DNA of 64,000 bases from positions 113,209-177,208 of the forward strand of contig CAYGBC010000039.1 in NCBI GenBank assembly GCA_964348015.1, in the 5' to 3' direction. Position numbers and translations under genes: made by a program. The notes beneath the pieces were generated by a model. The model saw only the letters and a program-made list of their open reading frames with translations, made no database searches and was not told the DNA's origin. Positions 1 through 9,199 of this stretch are shown here, in pieces. Every line of letters begins with the position of its first letter. Position 1 is the first letter of the stretch. The DNA is from SOIA01 sp964348015. GTDB taxonomy: Bacteria > Acidobacteriota > Aminicenantia > Aminicenantales > Aminicenantaceae.

Positions 1-1352
1 GGGAGAAAGACAATTATGATGATCACGATAGCAAAGAAAAGCGGGCGGCCCACTTCTCCTCCTGCACGGCACACGGCCTGAACTTTGTTTTCATGCTTCA
101 TCTGGAGGTGGCGGTGTGTATTTTCGACAAGAATAATGGACGCGTCCGCTATCAATCCTATCCCGATGGCCAATCCGCCGAAGGACATCAAATCCGCGGC
201 GAGGTTGATCCTCTGCATCATGATGAATGTGAACAAAATGGAGAAAGGAAGAGCAAGGACTGTTATGAGGGCAGAGGGGAAATCTCCCATGAACAGGAAA
301 AGGACGATAATGATAAGGATGATTCCGATAATCAGGTTCCAGGACACCGTGGAAAAGCATTTTTTGACTAGAGAGGCCTGGTTGTAGAAAGGAACGATTT
401 CTACTCCCGGAGGAAGTGATTTGTTGATTTCTGAAATTCTCGACTCGATGTTTTTGATGACGTGCGCGGTGTTCGAGCCAAAAAGCTTCAAGATCATACC
501 GACGACTTTCTCCCCTTCGCCGTTGACCAGGGCCGCTCCTCTCTTGATGGCCGGGAGGACGCGGATAGAGCCCACATCCCTCAGAAAAATGGGAGTTCCT
601 TTATGGCTGGTGATGACGATAGCCTCGAGGTCTTCGAGGGTGTGAATAAGCCCCACACTTCGGATGATGTATTCCTCTTTTCCTTTGGTGATGAAGCTGG
701 CGCCAATATTCTGGTTGTTGAGTCTGACCTTTTCGGTGATGTCAGATATGGTGAGGTTGTACTTGAGAAGGGATTGAGGGTTGAGAAGGATCTGGAATTG
801 CTTGACGTCTCCTCCGATGCTCAGAACCTGGGAGACTTCGGGCACGGATTTCAGCTCATACTTCACCACCCAGTCCTGGAGGGTTCTGAGTTCGAGAGGA
901 GAGAAATTGTCTCCTTCCAGATAGTACAGGTAAACCAGACCCAGTCCTGTCGCAATGGGTCCTAGAACCGGACTGTGGGCTTGAGCTGGGATATTGTCTT
1001 CGGCTTCAAGAAGGCGCTGGGAGACGAGTTGCCTGGCCCAGTAGATGTCGGTCTTATCCTCAAAATAAACGTTAACTACAGAGAGGGCAAAGGTGGAAAA
1101 AGAACGGATATTCCTGACTTGGGGAAGGCCGAACATCGAGGATTCGATGGGATAGGAGATGAGCCTTTCGACTTCTTCTGGTGCCATCCCTTCCGCTTCG
1201 GTGTAGACCTGGACAAGCGGAGGGGATGGATCCGGAAAAACATCGATGGGGAGCAGCTGGAAAGCCAGGATTCCCAATAAAGCGATCAGGGCCGTGGATA
1301 TGACAATAAACAGCCTCTGCTTGAGCGAGAAGTTTATGATTTTTGATATCAT
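1..1352 (-). CDS. Heavy-metal efflux RND pump, CusA/CzcA family (C-terminus outside window)
   Basis: The reading frame is open from an ATG at 1352 to the window edge, giving about 450 of the roughly 1040 residues usual for the family. It would be the inner-membrane proton-driven pump of a tripartite metal exporter. There is an N-terminal membrane segment (about residues 10-32), a long periplasmic porter region, then further hydrophobic helices from about residue 345. The fourth-helix region reads GGLAIGIGLIADASIILVEN. It keeps the Asp (about 403) and Glu (about 410) of the proton relay but lacks the extra Asp of CzcA-type divalent pumps, so it resembles the CusA (Cu/Ag) signature; substrate is inference. 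The adaptor and channel genes lie directly upstream on the same strand (36 nt from the adaptor stop). The Shine-Dalgarno before 1352 is weak. Confidence 0.88.
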   Translation of the reverse strand, partial: MISKIINFSLKQRLFIVISTALIALLGILAFQLLPIDVFPDPSPPLVQVYTEAEGMAPEEVERLISYPIESSMFGLPQVRNIRSFSTFALSVVNVYFEDKTDIYWARQLVSQRLLEAEDNIPAQAHSPVLGPIATGLGLVYLYYLEGDNFSPLELRTLQDWVVKYELKSVPEVSQVLSIGGDVKQFQILLNPQSLLKYNLTISDITEKVRLNNQNIGASFITKGKEEYIIRSVGLIHTLEDLEAIVITSHKGTPIFLRDVGSIRVLPAIKRGAALVNGEGEKVVGMILKLFGSNTAHVIKNIESRISEINKSLPPGVEIVPFYNQASLVKKCFSTVSWNLIIGIILIIIVLFLFMGDFPSALITVLALPFSILFTFIMMQRINLAADLMSFGGLAIGIGLIADASIILVENTHRHLQMKHENKVQAVCRAGGEVGRPLFFAIVIIIIVFL

Positions 1353-1388
1353 GGATCTCGATTAACCGGATAATGGCATGTGTATGGA

Positions 1389-2660
1389 TTAATGGACGTG
1401 TGCCTGTCCGAAAGTTCCCTTGTTAATTTCTGATTTCAGTTTGAAAGCGCCCTGGATGACTATTTTCTGTCCCTCTTTTAGACCCTGAGCGATTATCCTC
1501 CTCTTCCCGATTTTTCTCCCCAGTTCCACATGCTGGACAGCAAATACATCCGTGTCTTCCAGGATGAACACGATTTTTTCCCCGTTCAAAGTCTGAACCG
1601 CTTCTTCCGGAACCGCAAGGAGTTTTTGCCCTGCAGCTTTGTTTTCGATGATCCCCTGGATGTACATGTTCGGCTTGAGCAGCGCCTGATCGTTTTTGAC
1701 TTCGACTCTGATTTTGATCGTCCTCAATTTTTCATCGATTGTATCGCTGATATAAGTTATTTTTCCTTTAAATTCTCTTCCGGGATAGAGAGACGACAGA
1801 ATAATCACTTCGCTCTCTTTCTTGATGAAGGGGAGATCTTTCTCATAGGCGTCCAGGAGGGCCCACAGCATCCGGAGGTCGGAGACGGTTAACAGAACTT
1901 TTTTGGGTTCGACATGCTCTCCAAGGATAACATCTCTGAAGGTGATCGTTCCTTTGAGGGGAGACAGGATGGAAAGGTTGGGGTCTGCGAGATCGCAGAG
2001 GTTGTCATCGAATTTCCGGGACGCACATTTTTCTATGAGCTTTTCCGTTTGCTCATGGTCGAAACCGTAAGAGTGAAGGATGGATCCGAGCCCGCCCGCT
2101 TCGGTGGAGAGGCTCTCGAACTCCGCCTCTCTTCTTAAATATTCTCTCTCTTCGATCGCTTTCTCTTTGAACAGGATCTTGGCCCTTTCGTATTCCTTCC
2201 GGCTGAGGTTGAGCTTGGCCACAGTCTGGAGGAAATCGGCTTGGGCCTGCGCGAACTCGGGGGAATTGATTATCAGCAGGGCCTGCCCTTTCCGCACGCT
2301 ATCTCCCAGGTCCGCAGCCAACGAGGCCACTTTTCCCTCGACAAGGGAAGAGATCTGAGCGGTGCGGTTTTGATCGAGCGAGAGGACTCCCGGCAGCGTG
2401 ATCTGCGAGGCCACATCCTGTTGTACGGCTGATCCCACAACGATTCCCCACTCTTTCTGTTTTTGGGGAGACAGACGCAGGTCTTGATGCTCATGCTCTT
2501 CAGGTTCGGCGGCTTCAGACTCTTGGATTTTTTGTGATTGACCTTCGTGCTCATGAGTCTCTTGTTCAGGAGGAGGGGCTGGATCTGTCCTTTTGTCCGC
2601 ACTGCAGGAGACGAGAATCAAAAACGAAAATAGCGAGAAGAAGATGATTTGTTTTTTCAT
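1389..2660 (-). CDS. Efflux RND periplasmic adaptor (CusB/CzcB-like lipoprotein)
   Basis: Membrane-fusion subunit linking the RND pump to the outer-membrane channel. The 423-residue product starts MKKQIIFFSLFSF and has a lipobox-like LVSC at about residues 17-20, so it is probably lipid-anchored. The mature N-terminus is His-rich (HEHEG and EEHEHQD clusters) and the C-terminus ends AHVH, both fitting metal handling. The biotinyl-lipoyl-like half (VEGKVASLAADLGDSVRKGQ), an alpha-hairpin and a beta-barrel segment follow in the usual order. The start at 2660 overlaps the upstream channel gene's stop in an ATGA, which implies coupled translation. An upstream in-frame extension to 2711 exists but would run into the neighbour and precede the signal peptide. 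Confidence 0.87.
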   Translation of the reverse strand: MKKQIIFFSLFSFLILVSCSADKRTDPAPPPEQETHEHEGQSQKIQESEAAEPEEHEHQDLRLSPQKQKEWGIVVGSAVQQDVASQITLPGVLSLDQNRTAQISSLVEGKVASLAADLGDSVRKGQALLIINSPEFAQAQADFLQTVAKLNLSRKEYERAKILFKEKAIEEREYLRREAEFESLSTEAGGLGSILHSYGFDHEQTEKLIEKCASRKFDDNLCDLADPNLSILSPLKGTITFRDVILGEHVEPKKVLLTVSDLRMLWALLDAYEKDLPFIKKESEVIILSSLYPGREFKGKITYISDTIDEKLRTIKIRVEVKNDQALLKPNMYIQGIIENKAAGQKLLAVPEEAVQTLNGEKIVFILEDTDVFAVQHVELGRKIGKRRIIAQGLKEGQKIVIQGAFKLKSEINKGTFGQAHVH

Positions 2661-3889
2661 TTTATCCGTTCTCCGATGGCCTTTTCCAAGGCGGCCTGAG
2701 TGATATTCCAAGCATACAGGGACTCCTGGTAATCCTTTAGGATGCTGGTGTAGGTTCTTTGAGAATCCAGGTAGTCGATGAGAGAGATCTCGCCCTGTGT
2801 GTAACTCTGCTCGGAAATCTTCAGACTCTCTTCGGCCTGTTTCAATAGGCCTTCGTGGAAGATCCTGATCTTCTGTTCGGAGTATTTCTGCTCGTTCAAC
2901 CTGGCTTTGACCTCTGAGGCGATTTCCATTTTTAAAGCTCTCAATTCCTGGTGTTGCATCTGGTAAAGGCTTTCCGCTTCTGCGATTTCTTTGGATTTGA
3001 AGTTCCAGAGGGGGATGTCCAGTGAAATGCCGATTCCCTTGTTCTGTCCGTCCAGCTCATTGTTGATGAACCCGGAAAGCTCGAAGTCCGGAAGCCTCTG
3101 CCATTTGACATACTTTAACTGGCTGTCCGCAAATTCAAGATAACTCTCTTTTCCTTTAATCAGGGGGTGGGAAAGCCTTGCCTTCTCCAGGAGAGATTGT
3201 TCGTCGATTTGAAGAGGCCTGTATCCCAGCCTTCCCAGGATAGAGAAATCCGCAGGGAGAGAGTTCCCCAGGAATTTATTCAGGTTTTCCTTGGCCAACC
3301 TCAATTCGGTCCGTATTCTGTTGAGCTCGTTCCGGGCTTTGAGAGTTTCGACATGAAGTTTGATCGCTTCCAGCTCCCGTGTCTCTCCCAGTGCGACTCT
3401 TTTTAAAATCAGCTGATGGATCTCCTCGAGTGAATCCAGGTTGCTCTGGAGGAGCTCTTCTTCATTTTTGAGCAGGAGAACCTTGTAGAACAGCTTTTTT
3501 ATCTCGTAGGTGATTTCGATCTGAGTAAAACGGAAAAAATGTCCGGAAGCCTTCCAATCCTTTTCGAACATCTGAACACGGTAGTGTCTTTTGAAGGGAT
3601 TTTCAAGATATTGGCTGAGAGACACGCTGTCCGTGTTTATTTTTCCCGGAATGTCGTAGAGTTCTCCTTTTCCTGTTTGGTAGGCCAATTCAGGATTCGA
3701 CAGGCGCTTGGAGGCCTGGAATGCGGCTTTTTTCGCTTCGACTTCCTGGGCTTTAGCCAGGAGCACCGGGCTGTTGGTCAGGCCCAGATCGAGTATCTCA
3801 GAGAGCGTGAATTCCTTTTTCTCTTCAGATGCGGTGACAACAGAAAGGAGGAGAAGAAGGACAAGAATTGAGGCGGCATGTTTTTTCAT
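2657..3889 (-). CDS. Outer-membrane efflux channel, CzcC/TolC family
   Basis: The 410-residue protein has an N-terminal signal peptide (MKKHAASILVLLLLLSVVTAS), followed by two repeats of long amphipathic helices typical of outer-membrane efflux proteins (FTLSEILDLGLTNSPVLLAKA at the start of repeat one). It would form the trimeric exit duct for the adaptor and RND pump encoded immediately downstream, with which it shares a stop-start overlap. Its length matches CzcC rather than the longer TolC of the second exporter at 6182. The upstream intergenic stretch to 3951 is only about 60 nt, and I see no promoter or terminator in it, so it may be transcribed with the preceding gene. Confidence 0.87.
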   Translation of the reverse strand: MKKHAASILVLLLLLSVVTASEEKKEFTLSEILDLGLTNSPVLLAKAQEVEAKKAAFQASKRLSNPELAYQTGKGELYDIPGKINTDSVSLSQYLENPFKRHYRVQMFEKDWKASGHFFRFTQIEITYEIKKLFYKVLLLKNEEELLQSNLDSLEEIHQLILKRVALGETRELEAIKLHVETLKARNELNRIRTELRLAKENLNKFLGNSLPADFSILGRLGYRPLQIDEQSLLEKARLSHPLIKGKESYLEFADSQLKYVKWQRLPDFELSGFINNELDGQNKGIGISLDIPLWNFKSKEIAEAESLYQMQHQELRALKMEIASEVKARLNEQKYSEQKIRIFHEGLLKQAEESLKISEQSYTQGEISLIDYLDSQRTYTSILKDYQESLYAWNITQAALEKAIGERIK

Positions 3890-3950
3890 ATTCTGACATA
3901 TATTGTATTGGATTTAGGATGGGATGAAAAGAGGAAGATGACGGCCAGAT

Positions 3951-6143
3951 TTAAATCCGCCACCAGTAGGAAAATTTGATGAAGTAATAGCGTCCCTGAC
4001 TTTGCCAGATTCCGAAATCATCCTGTTCCTGGTTGTCGTCTATCCCGAAGTAAAAGACCGTTCCCGGACGGTATTCGTAGCTGAAGAGAAAGCTGTTGTA
4101 GAGTTTGTCGTAGTAGTCGTTATAGTCTGTGATCAGACGGAGCGAGAGCGAACGGGATAGCTGAAGATTGATGCGCTGGCTGATGATGTTCACTTCGTAC
4201 TCCTTGGCTCCGCCTTTATCCCTGTAGAAATTATTATTCTGGAAATTGTAGAAGAGCCGAAGGTTGGTGAGCGGCTTGAACGTCAGCCTGGCTCTAATGG
4301 AAGTCAAATATCCGAGATAAGGAGGGTCTTCGTCATACTTGATGCTGTCCCCGAAGGAGTAGGAAAGGTTGCCGCTGAGCCAGGACAGGGGCTCTGCACT
4401 GAAGTTGAAGCGGAAGGACGTTTTTCGGAAGTTGATTCCCTCGTACTTCTCAAACTCAGATGAGGCAGTGGCCCAGAAGTGGGACTGCCTCCAACCGTTC
4501 AGAAATAAAGAGAGCTGGAGGTCTTCATCGGTCAGGCTGTTGCTGAAATCATAGATTCTCCGGTATTCGAAGGAAGGACGGATGGAGATGATCAGGTCAT
4601 TCTGGGGGAGGAAGGCATACCCGATGCGCGTGTTGAAGTGATGGATGTCTTTTCGCCGGATAAATCCGGTGGCCGCCTCGAAATCCGGATGGATGCTCGT
4701 CCAGTTGGCGGACAGCGTCAGATGGCGGGATGTGCTGCTCAAATTCAACAGAGCCGCCGGGACGATATCTGTCGTTTCAGTCCCGAATTTGCTCGCCGAG
4801 CCCAGGAACTGGAAGGAAAACCTGTAAAAATTGTTGAACTTGAGATGGCCGTCAAACCCGAACACCCGGTTATAATTGTCCGTGAGAGTGCTCCAGGATC
4901 CTCCCATTTCTTTATCGGTCAGGATAAACCCGATATGGGATTCCGGATAGAGGTCTCTTTTGATGCGGAATACATTGACCAGGGCCTTGTAGGGATTCTC
5001 GGCATCTTCATCTTCGTCCGGGACACCAGGAATATCAATGCGTCCGGGATTTTCATCAAAGGTGCTCAGGAAGCCTATGGTGACAGGGCCGGATTTTCCC
5101 GTCAGCTTGGTGCCCCAGAGGGGATCTATGATTGTCCTCGAGTAGACGAGCTCGACCGGAGTGTCGTAGAAGTCTTTTCCCTCCAAGAAAAAAGGTCGTG
5201 TCTCCGGGTAATACAGGGCGTACCTCTGGTTAACGTCGATCTGGGGCATGTCCGCCTCGACCTGGCTGAAGTCGGGATTATACGTGAAGTCTGCGGTCAG
5301 GTCAGACGTGATCCCGTATTTCAGGTTGAGGCCCGCTTCAGATTCGATCTCTTCCTCGTTCTGCTTCAGGCCCGTGAGAACGGGCATGAGCTCGAAATTC
5401 TTTCCTCTTTCGATGAACCCGTCAATCTCGAGCGTTCCCGCTTGAATCAGGAAACCGTTGACATTCCGGGAGCGGGGACGCCAGTAGATCTCTTCATTTT
5501 TTCTCCGTATCGTTCTCATGATCTGGAGGCCCCAGACTTGAGTCTCCGTGTTGGGGAACCGGAGGCTCTTGAAAGGAATCGCCATTTCAACAGTGTAGCC
5601 ACTGTCATCTCTTTTGGCGTTGGAAAGAAAATAAGTGTCCCAGTACCTGTCGAACCCGAAGAACCCTCCACGGCCGCGTCCTCTTCTCCGTGTCTCCGTG
5701 TAGATCCCGTCGGTCTGGATTCCGCAGGGATTAATCCGGAAGACAAAGGCCCTCTTTTTGTCGTTGAAGGTATCGAGGTAGATCGTGAAGTCGTCGTCTC
5801 CCTGGACCGAGTCCCTCTTGGCAATACAGGCCCTGATACCTTGAGGGTTCGAGTCAAAGCAGCGGGCGGCGATGTAGAGGTTTTTCTTGTCGTATGCGAC
5901 ATAGACGATGGTTTTTTCTGTGGGCTGGACGCCCTCTTGGGGTTCGTACTGCGTGAATGTATCGAGGACCGCGCCCTTTTCCCAGAGAGGGTTCTCCAGT
6001 ATGCCGTCTATTTTCGGGGGATCAGTGAACTCCGGAATACTTATGCGGTAGCTTTCTTTGTTTTCCTGGGGAAAGGAAAACGCCATGCACAGCAGGAGAC
6101 CGGGGACGATCAGCAGATACTGAAGTTTAGTCAACCTCATCAT
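3951..6143 (-). CDS. DUF5916-type outer-membrane protein with CBM9-like N-terminal domain
   Basis: The 730-residue protein begins with a signal peptide (MMRLTKLQYLLIVPGLLLCM). Residues of about 30-235 look like the CBM9-like carbohydrate-binding fold found at the start of DUF5916 proteins: PKIDGILENPLWEKG, then VYVAYDKKNLYIAARCFD and VEMAIPFKSLRF. The remaining 480 or so residues alternate short aromatic-rich strands and turns, ending FSYWWRI, as expected for an outer-membrane beta-barrel (inference). The biochemical role of the family is not established to my knowledge. It sits between two efflux sets on the same strand, 38 nt from the TolC-like gene upstream, so it may be co-transcribed. 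A link to the exporters is unproven. Confidence 0.75.
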   Translation of the reverse strand: MMRLTKLQYLLIVPGLLLCMAFSFPQENKESYRISIPEFTDPPKIDGILENPLWEKGAVLDTFTQYEPQEGVQPTEKTIVYVAYDKKNLYIAARCFDSNPQGIRACIAKRDSVQGDDDFTIYLDTFNDKKRAFVFRINPCGIQTDGIYTETRRRGRGRGGFFGFDRYWDTYFLSNAKRDDSGYTVEMAIPFKSLRFPNTETQVWGLQIMRTIRRKNEEIYWRPRSRNVNGFLIQAGTLEIDGFIERGKNFELMPVLTGLKQNEEEIESEAGLNLKYGITSDLTADFTYNPDFSQVEADMPQIDVNQRYALYYPETRPFFLEGKDFYDTPVELVYSRTIIDPLWGTKLTGKSGPVTIGFLSTFDENPGRIDIPGVPDEDEDAENPYKALVNVFRIKRDLYPESHIGFILTDKEMGGSWSTLTDNYNRVFGFDGHLKFNNFYRFSFQFLGSASKFGTETTDIVPAALLNLSSTSRHLTLSANWTSIHPDFEAATGFIRRKDIHHFNTRIGYAFLPQNDLIISIRPSFEYRRIYDFSNSLTDEDLQLSLFLNGWRQSHFWATASSEFEKYEGINFRKTSFRFNFSAEPLSWLSGNLSYSFGDSIKYDEDPPYLGYLTSIRARLTFKPLTNLRLFYNFQNNNFYRDKGGAKEYEVNIISQRINLQLSRSLSLRLITDYNDYYDKLYNSFLFSYEYRPGTVFYFGIDDNQEQDDFGIWQSQGRYYFIKFSYWWRI

Positions 6144-6181
6144 GACCTAGTATTATATCCGAACAGAAAGTGCTTGAAAAC

Positions 6182-7744
6182 TTATTTTCCCCGGAAGTCA
6201 GAGTACTTGATGTTCCTTTTCTCGAGGCTCGTTCCCAGAGATCTTTCTAAGCGCGCCAAAGAGACCACGTAGTCATACCTCGCTATGAGCAAGTTTGTCC
6301 GGGCAGTGGTCAATTCTGTCTGGTACTGAAGGACGAAGTAAGGAGTGGAGATGCCGACCTTGAATTTTTCCTCCTCTGCCTTGAGGGTTTCCTCCGCCAG
6401 GTCCAGCGCGACTTCATAGGCCTTGACTCTTTCATAATTTGTCTGCACGGCTCTCACGGCACTTTTGACCTCGAGAAAGATCTGCTGCTCCTGGTCTTTG
6501 AGGGCGAGCAGCGACTGTTCCATGTTCAACTTCGTTTGAGCGTAGTTGGCTCTCGAAAAGACGTTGTTCAGAGGGATATCCAGCGTCACTGCCACAGACC
6601 AGTTGTCGTACACGAGGTTAAACGCGTCAGACACCGCATCAGAGGCCGGGTACACGTTCTCTCCGATCGGGTCGCCAAAAGGATTGAGGGGATCAAATAT
6701 CAGTTCTGTTCCAGATATTCCAGGACTCCAGTAGGAGGCTGACAGGTTGAGGCCGGGAAGGAGCTGATTCTTGGCGTTTTTGACATCGATCTCTCTGTTT
6801 TTAAGATTGATCCGGGTTCCTTTCAGATCCGGTCTCTTCTGGAGAGCTGTCTGGAGTGCTTCTTCAAAACTGATTTCGCGTTTCTCAAAATCGGGTGGAT
6901 CCACAGGAATGACCCGCACATCGTCCGCGATCCCTTCCGCGGACAGGTTGAGCAGGACTCTCAAGTTGTCCTCGGCGTCTTTGATCTGGGATTCGGCTTG
7001 GATGATATCCGCTTTTCGGGATGCTACCGCGGACTGGGAACTCAAGATTTCAATCGGAGCCAGGGTGCCGACTTCAACAGACCTCTTGTTTTTCTCAAGA
7101 AGTTCTTCAGCGAGCTGGAGAGAAAGCTGTCTGACTTTTAGGTTTTCGATAAGTCCCTTCAATGCCCAGTAGGCTTCTTCCACTTCGTAGATTGTCTGCT
7201 GGAGCGACTGCTCGAGTTGTGTTTCGGAGATATCCAGGTTATTCCGGGCGACGACGATTTCTCTTCTGGTTATCTTCGGCCCAAAATTTCTCAGAAGAGG
7301 CTGGTTGAGGTCGAACCGCAGCGTAGCTCCGTAACGAGGGTTGACACTCTGGAACCTCTGGTTCGTTTCGGTCGAGTAGCCGTCAAGCGATATCGAAAAA
7401 GTTCCTCCGATCGGAAGAAGCTGCGAGATCCCGACATCATAGCCTGATCGAGTTGTCTGGACATCGCCCCCGGATTCGAGGAATGAGTACGACGCCTGGA
7501 TGTTTTCTCTCGTGTTGTAGCCAAAGCTGAGAGTGGGATAGAATATTTCCTTGGCCATAGAAACGCGAAGCTCGGCCACTTCCGGGTTCATCAACTCAAT
7601 GGCCACGCCGAGGTTTTGCCTCAGAGCTTTCACGATACATTCTTCCAGTGTCAGGGAAAGAGCCTTCTCTTCCTGTTGGGCCAGAGATGATGTGGCCGCG
7701 AAGAGAATCAGTGTTGTAAAGATTAAGAGTGTGTGTTTTCGCAT
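6182..7744 (-). CDS. TolC-family outer-membrane efflux protein
   Basis: The 520-residue protein has a signal peptide (MRKHTLLIFTTLILFAATSSLA) and two homologous halves of long alpha-helical coiled coil (LTLEECIVKALRQNLGVAIE and FEEALQTALQKRPDLKG), as in TolC. It is probably the outer-membrane exit duct for the MacA/MacB-like ABC exporter encoded upstream. A good ribosome site (AAGGAGG) lies about 5 nt before the ATG. The 194 nt between this gene and the permease hold no recognised gene or terminator. They contain a 16-nt motif (7756-7771) also found before the secreted protein at 13449. Confidence 0.88.
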   Translation of the reverse strand: MRKHTLLIFTTLILFAATSSLAQQEEKALSLTLEECIVKALRQNLGVAIELMNPEVAELRVSMAKEIFYPTLSFGYNTRENIQASYSFLESGGDVQTTRSGYDVGISQLLPIGGTFSISLDGYSTETNQRFQSVNPRYGATLRFDLNQPLLRNFGPKITRREIVVARNNLDISETQLEQSLQQTIYEVEEAYWALKGLIENLKVRQLSLQLAEELLEKNKRSVEVGTLAPIEILSSQSAVASRKADIIQAESQIKDAEDNLRVLLNLSAEGIADDVRVIPVDPPDFEKREISFEEALQTALQKRPDLKGTRINLKNREIDVKNAKNQLLPGLNLSASYWSPGISGTELIFDPLNPFGDPIGENVYPASDAVSDAFNLVYDNWSVAVTLDIPLNNVFSRANYAQTKLNMEQSLLALKDQEQQIFLEVKSAVRAVQTNYERVKAYEVALDLAEETLKAEEEKFKVGISTPYFVLQYQTELTTARTNLLIARYDYVVSLARLERSLGTSLEKRNIKYSDFRGK

Positions 7745-7938
7745 TTGGGTCCTCCTTGATTCATGTTCATTTATGAATTTCCAATATCAAATCAGGAAAA
7801 TTTAAAATGCAAGACAAGGCTGGATATCGTTTATTTCTGATTTCTGTATTCAAACTTCTTGCCTGTCATTTGAGATTAATTTCCTTCTTCATTCATTCAC
7901 GACCAGTTCTATCTATTCCTTCTCGTGGCTTAGATTTC

Positions 7939-9156
7939 CTATTCGTATCTCAACGCATCAATCGGGTCCAGCTTGGACGCTTTCCAGGCCGGGTAAAATC
8001 CGAAAAATATTCCCACAAAACCTGAAAAAAAGAAGGCGGCGATGACAGACCAGAGAGAGACGAGCGTTTCCCAGTCGGCAAGCCTGGAGATCAGTGTTGA
8101 GCCGACAACGCCCGCCCCAACGCCTAAAAAGCCTCCCAGTATGCTCAAAACGATGGCTTCGGACAGAAACTGAAAAAGAATGTCTTTTTCTCGGGCTCCG
8201 ACAGACATCCTGATCCCGATCTCCCGGATGCGCTCGGTCACGGAGACGAGCATGATGTTCATGATCCCGATTCCACCTACCAAAAGGGATACAGAAGCGA
8301 TTCCTCCGAGAAGGATCTTCAACGCCTCCCTGGATTCAGCCGCGCTTTCGGCGATATCGGACATGTTCCTCACGTTGAAGTCATCCTCCGCTCCGGGCGC
8401 GATCTTGTGCCGGACCCGGAGGACATCCTCGATCTGTCTCATCGCCTCCTCAGTCCTGGATCCGGAAACGGCAGAGACGTCGATGGAGCTAATTTTAGTT
8501 GTTCCGAGGAGCCTCCTCTGGGCAGTGGTGTAAGGAATGAGGATCATGTCGTCCCTGTTCCAGAATCCCCCGGATTCCCCGATGGATTCCAGCGTGCCGA
8601 TCACACTGAAAGGGATTTTTTTAAGCCTTATGATCTGCCCGATCGGGTCGGCTCCTTCGAAAAGATTTTGGTTCACTTCACTGCCCAGGACACAGACCTT
8701 CTGTCCGGACCTGACCATGTTTTCATCGAAAAAGATTCCCTCCTTGATGTCCCAGTTTCGGATTTCCGGGTACTTATCACCGACTCCGTAGATCGAGGTG
8801 TTCCAGTTCTTGTTTCCGTAGATAACCTGCGCTCGGGTGGAAACCGACGGCGACACGTACTGGACCGCATCGCACTTCTCCAGTATCGCCTTGGCATCGT
8901 CAGCGGTCAGAGTCTGGACTGATCCTCCTCCATAATGGCGGCCTCTGAAGGACTGGCTTCCCGGGCGGACATAAAGGAGATTGGTCCCCATCTCTTCGAA
9001 GCGCTTTTCCACTTCTCTCTTTGCGCCTTCACCGATGCTGACCGTGGCGATGACGGCTCCGACTCCGATGATGATGCCCAGAGCCGTGAGAAAGGAACGC
9101 ATTTTATTCCGGCCTAATGCCCTGAGAGCGATGCGTATGGTCCTCAGTATATTCAT
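7939..9156 (-). CDS. MacB-type ABC transporter permease
   Basis: The 405-residue membrane protein has the MacB layout without the ATPase. There is one N-terminal helix after a basic stretch (LGRNKMRSFLTALGIIIGVGAVIA, split here only by a charged turn), a large periplasmic core domain (about residues 45-270), then three helices of the FtsX fold (LLGGIASVSLLVGGIGIMN, further segments, and VIAAFFFSGFVGIFFG). With the separate ATPase at 9200-9895 it would form a mechanotransmission-type exporter that drives substrate from the periplasm through MacA and TolC. A Shine-Dalgarno AGGAG precedes the ATG by about 8 nt, and the ATPase gene ends 43 nt upstream. Confidence 0.9.
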   Translation of the reverse strand: MNILRTIRIALRALGRNKMRSFLTALGIIIGVGAVIATVSIGEGAKREVEKRFEEMGTNLLYVRPGSQSFRGRHYGGGSVQTLTADDAKAILEKCDAVQYVSPSVSTRAQVIYGNKNWNTSIYGVGDKYPEIRNWDIKEGIFFDENMVRSGQKVCVLGSEVNQNLFEGADPIGQIIRLKKIPFSVIGTLESIGESGGFWNRDDMILIPYTTAQRRLLGTTKISSIDVSAVSGSRTEEAMRQIEDVLRVRHKIAPGAEDDFNVRNMSDIAESAAESREALKILLGGIASVSLLVGGIGIMNIMLVSVTERIREIGIRMSVGAREKDILFQFLSEAIVLSILGGFLGVGAGVVGSTLISRLADWETLVSLWSVIAAFFFSGFVGIFFGFYPAWKASKLDPIDALRYE

Positions 9157-9199
9157 TCTTACACTCCTTTATCAGGAAGCCATTTTCGTATAAAAGGGC

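Noticed and set aside
93..1280. Several plus-strand frames of 70-167 codons over the left edge
   Set aside because: They are antisense to the RND pump, whose minus-strand frame is open throughout and shows clear family motifs.
5841..5860. GGTTCGAGTC tRNA T-loop-like string
   Set aside because: It lies within the DUF5916 coding sequence, without acceptor or anticodon stems.
4638..6272. A 544-codon plus-strand frame
   Set aside because: It is antisense to the DUF5916 gene. Its composition lacks domain motifs, and the minus-strand protein has a signal peptide and family features.
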